Shown here: in pieces, positions 50,345-59,218 of the stretch | Position numbering within the stretch: position 1 is the first letter of the stretch | Layout: each line of letters begins with the position of its first letter | NCBI RefSeq assembly: GCF_035917675.1 | Contig: NZ_CP109104.1 | Span: forward strand, 1,116,001-1,180,000 | DNA: 64,000 nt | Direction of reading: 5' to 3' | DNA from: Streptomyces sp. NBC_01775 | Lineage (GTDB): Bacteria; Actinomycetota; Actinomycetes; Streptomycetales; Streptomycetaceae | Position numbers and translations under genes: made by a program | The notes under the pieces: model-generated | The model's database searches: none | What the model saw: the letters and a program-made list of their open reading frames with translations, nothing else | What the model was told of the DNA's origin: nothing

Positions 50345-51547
50345 TCACTCGCGCACCTGGATGAGTGCGTGGGCGCCGCTGGTGCGCCACTTCTCCCCCG
50401 TCGCCTCCAGCGCGGCGACCGTCCCCGGTGCCAGTCCGGCCACGGTGTCGGACTTGAGGGTGCGCAGCGCCGCGACGGGGCCGGGGAAGTAGCCGGTGAC
50501 CTCCGCGAAGGGGGTGTCCGGCGGCCAGTGCCGGTCGCCGATGAGCCTGCGGTAGTTGAGGTCGCCCTTGAGGAGGGTGAGCGCGGCCGAGGCGAAGTCC
50601 TCGCGCAGTGTGTCCGGCATGGCGTCGTAGCCAAGTGGCGCGCAGGAGAAAGGGTGGGTGCGGATCTCCAGCCGCCCCTGGCCCACGGCGTTCCAGAGGC
50701 GGTGCCCCGCGCGTCCCGCCGCTCCGGGCGCGGCGGCCATCCGGCGCAGCGCGGCCAGCACATCGGGGGTGACGGCGTCGGAGACGTAGTAGGGGTGCGG
50801 TTTGACGTGCAGTGACACCTGCGCGGCGCGCCCGCTCTCCAGCAGGTGGGCCGCCAGCAGCAGGTCGGGGATCAGCTCGCGGCCCGCGTTGTCGGCCACG
50901 AGGACGATCCGGCCGCCGCGCTCGCCGGCGCTCCTGAGCAGGGCGCGCAGTTGCTCACGGTCGTCGGCGACGAGGGGGCCCTCGGGGCCGGTGTCCTCGG
51001 CGGCCGTGATGAGGAAGCCGAGGTCGGCGCGGTTGCCCCACAGCGCGGAGAGGAGCAGCGCGTCGGTGCGCTCGTCCACCAGGGCGGGCTCCAGGCTGTC
51101 CAGCGCGGCGAACTGCGCGTCCACCGCCTCGCCGGCCAGTTCGGCGTCCTTGAACGGCGCGAAGGGGTCGACGCCCCGCCAGGCGGCGCCGGGCCCATCG
51201 GGTTCCGCCGCGTAGCCGGTGGCCTCCAGCAGCCTTCGGTAGAAGTAGCTTTCCGCCCACAGGAAGGGTGCCTCGGTCCAGCGCTTGCCGTAGTGGCCGC
51301 CGTCCCAGGGGCCGTTCCACAAGGCGGCGTCGTCCGCGTCGCCGGGCAGCGGCGCGAGGGTGCCGTGCAGGGTCTCGTCCAGCAGCGCGTCGAGGGCCTC
51401 GGCCTGCGCGGGAGGGTAGGGGAAGGCGTCCTTGAGACGCTGGACGAGGGCGGGATGCCGCTCGTGCCATACGCCGTACGCGAAGGTGCCGGGCTCGCTG
51501 CTGACGATGACGGGTGCCGCCTCCCGCGTCTGCCGCATCCGCTCCAC
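50345..51547 (-). CDS. Damage-control phosphatase ARMT1/DUF89 family protein
   Basis: A 400-residue protein of the DUF89/ARMT1 family, metal-dependent phosphatases thought to remove damaged phosphometabolites such as sugar phosphates. Motifs include LLSALWGNRADLGFLITAAE, VLVADNAGRELIPDLLLAAHLLE (metal-binding Asp-Asn) and LTLLKGDLNYRRLIGDRHWP (family KGDxNYR). GTG 51547 has AAAGGA 5 nt upstream. It lies between the DoxX gene and the M28 gene, each with sizeable gaps, so is likely alone. Substrate unknown. Confidence 0.85.
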   Translation of the reverse strand: MERMRQTREAAPVIVSSEPGTFAYGVWHERHPALVQRLKDAFPYPPAQAEALDALLDETLHGTLAPLPGDADDAALWNGPWDGGHYGKRWTEAPFLWAESYFYRRLLEATGYAAEPDGPGAAWRGVDPFAPFKDAELAGEAVDAQFAALDSLEPALVDERTDALLLSALWGNRADLGFLITAAEDTGPEGPLVADDREQLRALLRSAGERGGRIVLVADNAGRELIPDLLLAAHLLESGRAAQVSLHVKPHPYYVSDAVTPDVLAALRRMAAAPGAAGRAGHRLWNAVGQGRLEIRTHPFSCAPLGYDAMPDTLREDFASAALTLLKGDLNYRRLIGDRHWPPDTPFAEVTGYFPGPVAALRTLKSDTVAGLAPGTVAALEATGEKWRTSGAHALIQVRE

Positions 51548-51675
51548 GCGTCCTTTCCGCCGGGGGCCGTGTGGCCGTGCCCCGTGCCGTCCGGGAGCGG
51601 GGCCGCTCCGCTCCCGACCCTAACGGGAAGGCCGGGCGGACCCCACGGCTGCGGCTGCGGACGCCACGGCTGCGG

Positions 51676-53169
51676 CTACCGCTGGGGCGCGGGGAAGGAG
51701 ACGGGCCCGCGGTGCCCGCCCGGCCCCACGGCGCGGACGCCGAAGAACACGTTGTCCTTGGACAGGTCCACGGTGTGCCGCGTCGTGTCGCCCACGTCCC
51801 GTACGTGTGTCCACTCCGGCGCGGTCGTCTCGCGCCACACGAGCTCGTAGCCGGCCGGGCGCGGGCCGTGCCCCGGCTCGGGGCGCTCCCACACCAGTTC
51901 GGTGTCGTTGGTGAGGGCGCTGGTGAGGATCTTGGCGCCGCGCGGGGCCTCGGGCGCGCGGGCCAGGGACCACAGCGCGGCGGCGTTGACGCGGGCGACG
52001 CGGGCGATGTAGGTGAAGTCGCAGAATTCGGGCAGATCGCCGTACCGCTTGCCGTTCTCGACCCGTACGTCCTGGTGCTGGTGCGCGAAGTCCTCGGCGG
52101 GCTCGGTGAACCGGGCGGCGGGGAAGCCCCGTTCGAGGAAGGGGATGTGGTCACCGCCGCGCAGATAGCGGTCGCGGCGGTAGATGACACGCACGTGCGC
52201 GCCGGTCGCGTCGTTGTCGGCCACGTCGCGCACGAAGCGGGCGAGCTGGCGCGAGGAGGAGTCGTTCTCGCCCCCGACCGAGCGGCGGATCTCGGCCTCC
52301 TCCGGGGTCTCGGCACTCGGCACTCCCTCGGCGAACAGCCGTACGGTGCGCGGGTCGCGCGTGCCGTCGTCGGCGGTGGAGCTGCCCACGATGTCGTTGG
52401 TGAACATCGCCCGCACCCGCGCTCCCCGCTTCTCCAGGACACCGGCCAGGTGGTCGGCGCCGTACAGCCCTTGCTCCTCGCCCGCGACGGCGGCCAGGAC
52501 GAGGGTGGCCGCGGGCCGGCGGCGGGCCAGGACGCGGGCCAGCTCCATCACGACGGCGACACCGGAAGCGTCGTCGTCGGCGCCCGGCGCGTCGCTGGTG
52601 GCGTCCATGACGTCACTGGCGCGCGAGTCGTAGTGCCCGGAGACGACGTGCACCCGGTCCGGGTCCTGGCTGCCGCGCAGCGTGGCGACCACGTTGGTGA
52701 TGCGGGTCGGCTCCGGGATGCGGTCGGCGGGCTCCTGCACGTACGACTGGAGCTCCACCGTCATCCGGCCGCCGGATGCCCGCGCGTACTCCGCCATCCG
52801 GTCCCGTATCCAGTCCCGTGCGGCGCCGATGCCGCGCTCGGGGTCGTCCTGGGCGGAGAGGGTGTGCCGCGTGCCGAAGGAGACGAGTTTCCGTACGGTC
52901 GCCTCGATCCGCTTCGGGTCGATCTCCCGCAGCAGCTCGCGCAGTTCGCGGTCGGGCCGCTGTGCGGTGGCCCCTGTCGCCGCTCCTTCTCCGCGCACCT
53001 CCGGGGTGTCTCGCGCCTCGCGTGCGTCTCGCGCCTCGCGTGCGTCTCGCGCCTCGCGTGCGGCCGAGGGCCGCGCTCCGATGCCCGCTCCCGCCGCCGT
53101 CGCGGCCCCCACCGCGCCGGCCAGCACGGCTCTGCGACCCGCACCCGCACCCGCACCCGCACCCGCCAT
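51676..53169 (-). CDS. Secreted M28-family zinc peptidase with C-terminal FnIII-like domain
   Basis: A 497-residue exported peptidase. The N-terminus has AGRRAVLAGAVGAATAAGAG, a twin-arginine-type signal. An Ala-Arg-Glu-Asp repeat (AREARD, three copies) follows the cleavage region. The M28 zinc site is GHYDSRASDVMD, PGADDDASGV (bridging Asp), AGEEQGLYGADHLA (catalytic Glu pair), and DHIPFLERGFPAARFTEP (His). Residues 410-497 look like a fibronectin-III-type beta sandwich (TELVWERPEPG, then YELVWRETTAPEWTHVRDVG). It would act as an aminopeptidase or carboxypeptidase outside the cell. ATG 53169 has GGGAGGGG upstream. Confidence 0.85.
   Translation of the reverse strand: MAGAGAGAGAGRRAVLAGAVGAATAAGAGIGARPSAAREARDAREARDAREARDTPEVRGEGAATGATAQRPDRELRELLREIDPKRIEATVRKLVSFGTRHTLSAQDDPERGIGAARDWIRDRMAEYARASGGRMTVELQSYVQEPADRIPEPTRITNVVATLRGSQDPDRVHVVSGHYDSRASDVMDATSDAPGADDDASGVAVVMELARVLARRRPAATLVLAAVAGEEQGLYGADHLAGVLEKRGARVRAMFTNDIVGSSTADDGTRDPRTVRLFAEGVPSAETPEEAEIRRSVGGENDSSSRQLARFVRDVADNDATGAHVRVIYRRDRYLRGGDHIPFLERGFPAARFTEPAEDFAHQHQDVRVENGKRYGDLPEFCDFTYIARVARVNAAALWSLARAPEAPRGAKILTSALTNDTELVWERPEPGHGPRPAGYELVWRETTAPEWTHVRDVGDTTRHTVDLSKDNVFFGVRAVGPGGHRGPVSFPAPQR
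53010..53063. repeat. 18-bp tandem repeat encoding AREARD in the M28 gene
   Basis: CGCGCCTCGCGTGCGTCT occurs in three near-perfect copies on the plus strand, in frame with the peptidase gene read leftward. It encodes a charged, probably helical spacer between the export signal and the catalytic domain. Confidence 0.75.
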
Positions 53170-53271
53170 GACACCCCTCCCCCGCACCGCGCACGTCACG
53201 GACATCTCGCGCGATTGTCATGCTCAGCTCTACGCCTGACAAGGGTGCCCCCGCCGTCGGCTGACGGGTCC

Positions 53272-54012
53272 TCACAGGTGCGCGCCCGGCTCGCTCAGCT
53301 CGGCGTAGGCGGCCTCGGCAGCGCGCCCCGGCGCGGTGCCCGCCGGGGCGTGGGCCAGGAAGTCGCGGGTGGATCCGGTGAAGGTGAGAGCCCCGCCCTC
53401 CAGGACGGCGACCTGGTCGGACACCCCGGCCAGGCCGGCGACCGCGTGGGTGGCAAGCAGCACGGGCACCTCCCAGGTGAGGGTGGAGAGCACCTCGCGG
53501 AAGACCCGGCGCTGCCGGGAGTCCAGGTCCGCCGTGGGCTCGTCCAGCAGCAGCAGCCGCGCGCCGTGCACCAGCGCCGAGGCCAGGTACACGCGGCGCA
53601 CCTGCCCGCCCGAGAGGTGTCTGACCTTGGTGTCGGCGCGGTCGGCCAGATCCACCCGCGCCAGCGCCGGAGCGGCGCCGTGCCAGGCGTCGGACCTGCT
53701 CATTCCCTTCAGCCAGCCGGTGTAGGCGACCTGCTCACGGGCGGTCAGCCCGGCCATGGCCGTGACCCGGCGCGGCACCCAGGCGACGGCGGCGCGGTAG
53801 GCCCTCCGCTGGGAGGGGATGCCCTGGAAGGTGACCGTGCCCCGGCGCGGCCGGCTGACCGCCGCCGCCAGCCGCAGGAGCGTCGTCTTGCCCGCTCCGC
53901 CGGGGCCCAGCAGCATCGTCAGGCCAGGGGAGAGCGTGAAGTCGAGGCCGTCGAGAACGGGCGGGCCCCACGGGTGGTATCCGAAAGTGCAGGAGCGCAG
54001 TTCGAGCGTCAT
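53272..54012 (-). CDS. ABC transporter ATP-binding protein
   Basis: A 246-residue ABC ATPase. Walker A is LLGPGGAGKTTLLRL, the signature is HLSGGQVRRVYLASALVHG, Walker B is RLLLLDEPTADLDSRQ, and the H-loop is LLATHAVAG. It follows the membrane gene by 28 nt, with GGAGGCACGCC before its ATG, so the two form a small exporter. This resembles the short ABC pairs involved in antibiotic or lipid export. Residue VGR-type helical insert is standard. Substrate unknown. Confidence 0.88.
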   Translation of the reverse strand: MTLELRSCTFGYHPWGPPVLDGLDFTLSPGLTMLLGPGGAGKTTLLRLAAAVSRPRRGTVTFQGIPSQRRAYRAAVAWVPRRVTAMAGLTAREQVAYTGWLKGMSRSDAWHGAAPALARVDLADRADTKVRHLSGGQVRRVYLASALVHGARLLLLDEPTADLDSRQRRVFREVLSTLTWEVPVLLATHAVAGLAGVSDQVAVLEGGALTFTGSTRDFLAHAPAGTAPGRAAEAAYAELSEPGAHL

Positions 54013-54040
54013 GGCGTGCCTCCTCCGGTGCCGTTCCCGG

Positions 54041-54625
54041 TCACGGCCGGGTGCGCGGGCGGACGGTGAGCAGGAGCGCGAGCCCGGCCCCGAGCACCAG
54101 GGCCGCCGCCCACAGAGCGAGCGGATCGTCGTTCGGGCGTGGCAGCACACTCCAGGCACGGGGCATGCCCTGGCGGAAGCCCAGCAGCGTCACCGCCAGC
54201 AGCCAGCCCACCGGCACCAGGACGGCGAGCGCCCCCATCAGCGGCCGGGCGCACAGCACCAGCCCCGTCAAGAACGCGGTGTTGCGCCCCACCGCGAGCG
54301 CCGACGGCGAAGCGGTGACCGCCCCTATCGCCAGCCCCGTCAGCGTGGCGGCCCCGACGAGGGCCAGCGTGAGCCCCGCGTCCAGAGCGCGTACGGGCCG
54401 GATTCCGGTCTCCTCGGCGGCGCCGGGCCGGGTCTCCAGCGACAGCAGCAGCGCCGCGCACAGCGGCACGGGCGCCGGCAGCGTCCCCACCACGAGGCCA
54501 CCGTCCGGGAACGGGAACGGCAGGTCCGCCACGACACCCTGGAGAAGCACCGTCATGACGGCGAAGAGGAAATAGGCCCCCAGCAGCTGGGTGTGCGCCC
54601 GCCGCACCTTGAGCCACCACCCCAT
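54041..54625 (-). CDS. ABC-exporter membrane protein (six-helix)
   Basis: A 194-residue membrane protein starting MGWWLKVRRAHTQLLGAYFL. It has about six hydrophobic segments (AVMTVLLQGVVADL, PVPLCAALLLSL, ALVGAATLTGLAIGAVT, LTGLVLCARPLMGALAVLVP, WAAALVLGAGLALLLTV). No homologous family could be named. Position immediately before the ABC ATPase gene makes it the likely permease. ATG 54625 has GGAGGGG upstream; an earlier in-frame ATG at 54682 would add a less likely tail. Confidence 0.75.
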   Translation of the reverse strand: MGWWLKVRRAHTQLLGAYFLFAVMTVLLQGVVADLPFPFPDGGLVVGTLPAPVPLCAALLLSLETRPGAAEETGIRPVRALDAGLTLALVGAATLTGLAIGAVTASPSALAVGRNTAFLTGLVLCARPLMGALAVLVPVGWLLAVTLLGFRQGMPRAWSVLPRPNDDPLALWAAALVLGAGLALLLTVRPRTRP

Positions 54626-54915
54626 CAGCGCCCCTCCCCGCAGCGCGGCCCGGGGCGGACCCGCGGGCAACTGCCGCGGCACAGCCGCAGGGTGTCTGTC
54701 ATCGGTGCCGTCGACACATCGGAACGCTCCCCTTCGTTCGTGCCGCTGCCCAGCCTCGGACGCACTCGTGTTCAGGTCGTGAACGTAGAGGGTGTGGCCG
54801 GTGAAGGCAATGACGCCTCATCGGCCGGTGCCCGGCCGCCGGCTCACCCGCTCGGCCCTCACCACCCTGCGCCGGGGGTGCGGGGCCGGAAGGGTGGGGG
54901 CGGGAGGTCGAGCTG

Positions 54916-55668
54916 ATGAGCGGTGAGTTCGAGGGCAGGGCGGCGCTGGTGACCGGCGCCGCCTCCGGGATCGGGCTGGCGGTCGCGCGGCGGCTGGCGC
55001 GGGCGGGTGCCGCGGTCGTGGTGGGCGACTACGACGAGGACGGCGCCCAGCTCGCGGCGGGCGAGCTGGAGACCGCCGGGGCGCGGGCCGAGCCGGTGGT
55101 GGTGGACGTGACCGACCCGGACTCCGTCCAGGGCGCCGTGCGCTTCACCACGGACACCTTCGGCTCGCTCGACCTCGCAGTGAACAACGCGGGCATCGGC
55201 GGCCCTTCGCTGCCGACGGGTGAGTACGACATCGCCGCCTGGAACCGCGTCATCGCCACCAATCTCACCGGCGTCTTCCACGGGCTGCGCTTCGAACTTC
55301 CCGTGATGGCCGAGGCGGGGGCGGGCGCGATCGTGAACATGTCCTCGATCCTGGGCACCAACGGGTTCGCGGGATCGCCCGCGTATGTCGCCGCCAAGCA
55401 CGGCATCGTCGGCCTCACCAAGACGGCGGCGCTCGAATACGCCGGCAAGGGCGTACGGATCAACGCCGTGGGCCCCGGCTTCATCGACACTCCCCTGCTG
55501 CGCGGGACGGACAGCCCCAAGCGCGACCGCCTCATCTCCCTGCATCCGCAAGGGCGGCTGGGCGAGGCCGGGGAGGTGGCGGAGCTGATCGCCTTCCTCC
55601 TCTCCGACCGCGCCTCCTTCATCCAGGGCAGCTACCACCTCGTGGACGGGGGCTACGCGGCGCAGTGA
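54916..55668 (+). CDS. SDR-family oxidoreductase
   Basis: A 250-residue classical short-chain dehydrogenase. The cofactor motif is ALVTGAASGIGLAVARRLA, the structural NNAG is VNNAGIGGPSLP, and the catalytic triad is S in SSILGTNGFAG plus Y-x-x-x-K in SPAYVAAKHG. The end has IQGSYHLVDGGYAAQ, which is typical. An aspartate at the second beta strand (VVGDYDEDGA) favours NAD. ATG 54916 is preceded by GGGAGGTCGAGCTG. It converges on the NanA-like gene. The substrate is not predictable. Confidence 0.87.
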   Translation: MSGEFEGRAALVTGAASGIGLAVARRLARAGAAVVVGDYDEDGAQLAAGELETAGARAEPVVVDVTDPDSVQGAVRFTTDTFGSLDLAVNNAGIGGPSLPTGEYDIAAWNRVIATNLTGVFHGLRFELPVMAEAGAGAIVNMSSILGTNGFAGSPAYVAAKHGIVGLTKTAALEYAGKGVRINAVGPGFIDTPLLRGTDSPKRDRLISLHPQGRLGEAGEVAELIAFLLSDRASFIQGSYHLVDGGYAAQ

Positions 55669-55690
55669 CACCGCGCGCCGCCTCCCCGGC

Positions 55691-56683
55691 TCAGACCGGG
55701 CCCAGCCCGGCCTGAGCCAAGAAGCGGGCCACGCGCTCGCGCTCGGCACCGGAGAGCGGACGCATCGGGACCGGCGTGGCGGATGAGGCGATCACTCCGC
55801 GCTGGTGGAGCGCCTCCTTGAAGGCCCCGATCGCGGAGGAGTACTCGCCGATCCTGTCCGGGTCGCCCACCCGGATCATGCCGAACAGGCCGCGCAGCCG
55901 CTCCTGTTCGGCCGCGGCCTCCTTGAGGTCGCCGCGCCGCGCGGCGCGGTGGAGGGCGAGGAAGCCGTGCGGGTCGACGTTGCCCAGGCCGGGGACGATG
56001 CCGTCGGCACCGAGCGCGAGCGCGGTGTCGGCCATCGTCTCGGAGCCGGTGAGGACGGTGAAGCCGCTGCCGCGCGCGCCGTTCGCCTCGGTCAGCTCCA
56101 GCAGGGTGCGCAGCCCTTCCACGTCGCCGCTGCTGTCCTTGAGCCCGGCGAGCACGCCCTCGGCGGCGAGTTCGGCCACGACGTGGGGCGGCAGCTTGCG
56201 CTGGACGTTGCTGGGGATGTCGTACGCCCACAGCGGCAGATCCACCGCGTGGCCCACCGCGCGGAAGTGGTCGGCCATCTCGCCCGGGTGTGTGGGCGAG
56301 TAGAAGGGCACGGTCGCCACGACGCCGTCGGCCCCCGCCGCGCGCGCCGCGCGCGCCTGATCGACAACACGGTTGGTGGTCATGTCCACGGCCCCGGCGA
56401 GGACCGGCACGGAGCCGCCGGCGACGGAGCGTACGACGCGCAGCGCCGCCAGCCGTACCTCGTCGGTGTGGTAGGCGAGTTCGCCGGTGGAGCCGTTGAC
56501 GAAGAGGCCGTCGACGCCGGCGTCCAGCAGGAAGGCGCACAGGCGTTCAAGCGACGCCGTGTCCAGCTCGCGGTCCGCGGTGAGGGGGGTGCACAGCGGC
56601 GGGATGACGCCGCCGGACACCAGGGGTCCGGAAGGGGACGCGGAGGGAGACGCGGACGGGGCGGACTCGGGGAGGGTGGGCAT
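55691..56683 (-). CDS. DapA/NanA-family lyase (dihydrodipicolinate synthase-like)
   Basis: A 330-residue TIM-barrel aldolase of the DHDPS/N-acetylneuraminate lyase family. GVIPPLCTPLTADRELD opens the barrel; GLFVNGSTGELAYHT carries the phosphate-like-loop GSTGE; LWAYDIPSNVQRKL has the catalytic tyrosine; LAGLKDSSGDVEGL has the Schiff-base lysine. Residues 1-25 are a Ser/Pro-rich tail. It lies 4 nt downstream of a NanT-like transporter, suggesting an N-acetylneuraminate lyase or a related sugar-acid aldolase rather than lysine biosynthesis. ATG 56683 is preceded by GGAGAAACTGAAGC. Confidence 0.82.
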   Translation of the reverse strand: MPTLPESAPSASPSASPSGPLVSGGVIPPLCTPLTADRELDTASLERLCAFLLDAGVDGLFVNGSTGELAYHTDEVRLAALRVVRSVAGGSVPVLAGAVDMTTNRVVDQARAARAAGADGVVATVPFYSPTHPGEMADHFRAVGHAVDLPLWAYDIPSNVQRKLPPHVVAELAAEGVLAGLKDSSGDVEGLRTLLELTEANGARGSGFTVLTGSETMADTALALGADGIVPGLGNVDPHGFLALHRAARRGDLKEAAAEQERLRGLFGMIRVGDPDRIGEYSSAIGAFKEALHQRGVIASSATPVPMRPLSGAERERVARFLAQAGLGPV

Positions 56684-56687
56684 TGCT

Positions 56688-58238
56688 TCAGTTTCTCCTA
56701 GTGGTGCTGGGTGGGGTACGGGGCGAACCGGCTCCGGCGGCACCGGAAGAGGGACCGGCGGCGGACGCTTCGCCCGTACGGGCCGTCGGCTGTTCGGTCA
56801 GGTCACCCTCGGGAGCGGCCTCGCGGTCCCCGGTCAGCCGCTGGACGCGCAGCGGGGCGTTGACGGCGATCAGGATGATGACCACGAAGGTGAGCGCGAA
56901 CGTCAGCCACGCCAGCGAGGGCCCGAGGCTGTGCCCGCCGGCCAGCGAGGCGCCCAGGACCGGTGCCACGGCACCGCCGAGCGAGCCGACGTTGTAGGTG
57001 AAGCCGAGACCGGCCGCGCGCTCGGAGGTCGGGAAGTAGCCGCCGATGAGCTTGGGCAGCAGCCCGGAGATGCCCTGCGCGAACATCTGCTGGAAGAACA
57101 GCAGCAGCGCGAGCCACACGGTCTGGCCGCTGTCCATGGCGAAGACCGGCAGGACGAAGACGACGGAGACGCACAGGGAGAGCACGTAGGTGCGCTGGGT
57201 GCCCCAGCGGTCGCCGAGGAAGCCGACCAGGACGCAGCCCAGGACGTTGCCGAACCCGGCGAAGAACAGCACGTCGCTCACCGTGCCGGGCGAGAAGTGC
57301 AGGTCCGCCTTGAGATAGGTGGGCAACAGCGCCTGGATGGGCCAGGAGTAGAGGAAGGCGCAGAAGACCGTGACCATGAGCGTCACCATCATCGGCGTAC
57401 GCCGCCCCGCGAACTGCGCGGTGAACAGCACGAATCCGGCCGCCGTCAGCGCCACCAGCGGCCAGACGAAGCCTCCGGCGCGCTCGGTGAACAGCAGGAA
57501 CAAGCTCGCGGCCACGACGACGGTAGCGGCCAGGTTGAGCACGGCGTAACGGCCCCGGTAGAGGATGGTGATGAAGTCCCGCCGGGGCTCCACGCCGCCC
57601 TTCGCTTCCCCCTCCACCCCGCCCTCCGCAGCGCGCGCCGCACCGCTCCGCCCGCCGGTCGCGCGCTGCCAGTCGTCGGACTCCTTGAGCCCGCGCCGCA
57701 TCCACAGCGCCAGCGCGATCGGGATGACGCCGAGGAAGAACATCGCCCGCCAGCCCCAGGCGGGCACCACGAACCGGTACAGCTGGCCGGCGATGATGGA
57801 GCCCACCGCATAGCCGGAGATGAGCAGGGCGCTGGCGCGGTTGCGCGCCCTGGCGGGCCAGCTCTCGATCACATAGGTGGCGCTGGCGGAGTACTCCCCC
57901 GCCATGCCCAGGCCCAGCAGCAGCCGGGCGGCGAACATCGTCCAGTATCCCCAGGACAGTCCGCAGGCCAGCGAGCCGACCGAGTAGAGCACGATGCTGA
58001 GGATCATCGCGGGCTTGCGGCCGAAGCGGTCGCCCACCGCGCCGATGGCCAGCCCGCCGAACCAGCGCGAGATGAACGCGGCCGAGACCAGCGTCGCGGC
58101 CGTCACCATCGACAGGTCGAAGTCGTCGGCGACCTCGGTCAGCACCAAAGTGATCAGGACGAAGTCGAACCCGTCCATCAGATATCCGAGCCAGGCGGCG
58201 AACAGCGCCTTCCAGTCCCGTCTCGTCAGCATCGCCAT
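56688..58238 (-). CDS. MFS transporter, NanT (sialate:H+ symporter)-like
   Basis: A 516-residue MFS protein with about 12 helices. The N-terminal segment KALFAAWLGYLMDGFDFVLITL is characteristic of the sialic acid/aromatic acid symporter group, followed by WFGGLAIGAVGDRFGRKPAM (loop 2-3). A charged cytoplasmic insertion lies near residues 200-225. It forms an operon with the NanA-type lyase (4-nt gap). A role in sialic acid or sugar acid uptake is inferred from class and context. ATG 58238. The FadR-type gene diverges from it across 209 bp. Confidence 0.82.
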   Translation of the reverse strand: MAMLTRRDWKALFAAWLGYLMDGFDFVLITLVLTEVADDFDLSMVTAATLVSAAFISRWFGGLAIGAVGDRFGRKPAMILSIVLYSVGSLACGLSWGYWTMFAARLLLGLGMAGEYSASATYVIESWPARARNRASALLISGYAVGSIIAGQLYRFVVPAWGWRAMFFLGVIPIALALWMRRGLKESDDWQRATGGRSGAARAAEGGVEGEAKGGVEPRRDFITILYRGRYAVLNLAATVVVAASLFLLFTERAGGFVWPLVALTAAGFVLFTAQFAGRRTPMMVTLMVTVFCAFLYSWPIQALLPTYLKADLHFSPGTVSDVLFFAGFGNVLGCVLVGFLGDRWGTQRTYVLSLCVSVVFVLPVFAMDSGQTVWLALLLFFQQMFAQGISGLLPKLIGGYFPTSERAAGLGFTYNVGSLGGAVAPVLGASLAGGHSLGPSLAWLTFALTFVVIILIAVNAPLRVQRLTGDREAAPEGDLTEQPTARTGEASAAGPSSGAAGAGSPRTPPSTTRRN

Positions 58239-58264
58239 CGTTGCTCAACGCCCCTATCGCATGT

Positions 58265-58360
58265 GTCCCACGGCGCGCAGACGTCCCACGAGCGCGCGGG
58301 TGTCCCACGGCGGTCCGTCACGGAAGGCTGGGCGGTCCGCCATAGATGGGAGATGGGACA
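58265..58360. promoter_or_regulatory. Cluster of GTCCCAC repeats in the nanT-like/fadR-type divergent gap
   Basis: GTCCCAC occurs at 58265, 58283 and 58302 (18-19-bp spacing, two helical turns), and the inverse TGGGAC at 58354. This spacing on one DNA face fits a regulator binding array. The adjacent FadR-type protein is the natural candidate. Confidence 0.5.
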
Positions 58361-58447
58361 TGGGATCTCTTACCCGCCAGACGGTACACTCGGCCCCGCA
58401 GACGAACAAGAGGTCGGCACCACCACCGACGCGAGGCGAGGGGCGAC

Positions 58448-59155
58448 GTGGCACCAGGGATCCGCGAGCAGCTTGAGGACCGCATCACCGAGCTGATCTT
58501 CGAGCTGGACCTCGCGCCGGGTGCGGCGATGCCCCCCGAGGCACAGCTGATCGAGCGCCTGGGCGCGGGCCGCAACAGCGTCCGCGAGGCCCTGCGCGCC
58601 CTGCACACCCGCGGCATCGTGGACATCCGCCACGGCTACGGCACCTTCGTCGGCAGCGCCCCCCTGGCCACGATGGCGCCCGGCCTCCTCTACCGCACCC
58701 GCCAGTCCGTACGGACGGACCCCGGCGCCCTCCGCGACCTGGTGGCCGTGCGCCGCGCGATCGAGTCCGGGCTCATCACCGATGTGGTGGAGCAGGCCGA
58801 CGAGGAGCTCTTCGACCGCCTCGACACCGAGATCAAGGCCATGTCCGACCCGAAGGAGCACGACACCGCCGACGCGGACCGGCACTTCCATCTCATGCTC
58901 TTCGAGCCGCTGGGCAACAACCTGGCCACCCAGCTGATCGAGCTGTTCTGGGACGCCTTCCAGCGCGTACGCGCCGATCTGGGACCCGACAGCGACCCGG
59001 GCGACATCGCGCACTGGCACGGCGACATCGTCACCGCGCTCCGCGCCCGCGACGCGGACGCGGCCCGCCGCGCCGTCATCGACCACTTCGACGACGTGGA
59101 GTCCCGTATCGCCGCGCTCCCCCGCCCCGGCGACGACGCTCCGGCAGCCGACTGA
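58448..59155 (+). CDS. FadR/GntR-family transcriptional regulator
   Basis: A 235-residue GntR protein of the FadR (FCD) subfamily. The winged helix is LAPGAAMPPEAQLIERLGAG then RNSVREALRALHTRGIVDIR. The C-terminal FCD domain has RDLVAVRRAIESGLITDVVE, DADRHFHLMLFEP (metal ligands Asp-x-x-x-His) and HWHGDIVTALRARDADAARR. The GTG at 58448 has GAGGGG upstream. It is divergent from the NanT/NanA-like operon and likely controls it in response to a sugar acid. A gap of 63 bp, filled by GC repeats, follows. Confidence 0.86.
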   Translation: MAPGIREQLEDRITELIFELDLAPGAAMPPEAQLIERLGAGRNSVREALRALHTRGIVDIRHGYGTFVGSAPLATMAPGLLYRTRQSVRTDPGALRDLVAVRRAIESGLITDVVEQADEELFDRLDTEIKAMSDPKEHDTADADRHFHLMLFEPLGNNLATQLIELFWDAFQRVRADLGPDSDPGDIAHWHGDIVTALRARDADAARRAVIDHFDDVESRIAALPRPGDDAPAAD

Positions 59156-59218
59156 GGACGAGCCGTCACCCGCGCCGGGCCGTCACCTGCCGCCTGGGCC
59201 GTCACCCGCGCCGGGCCG

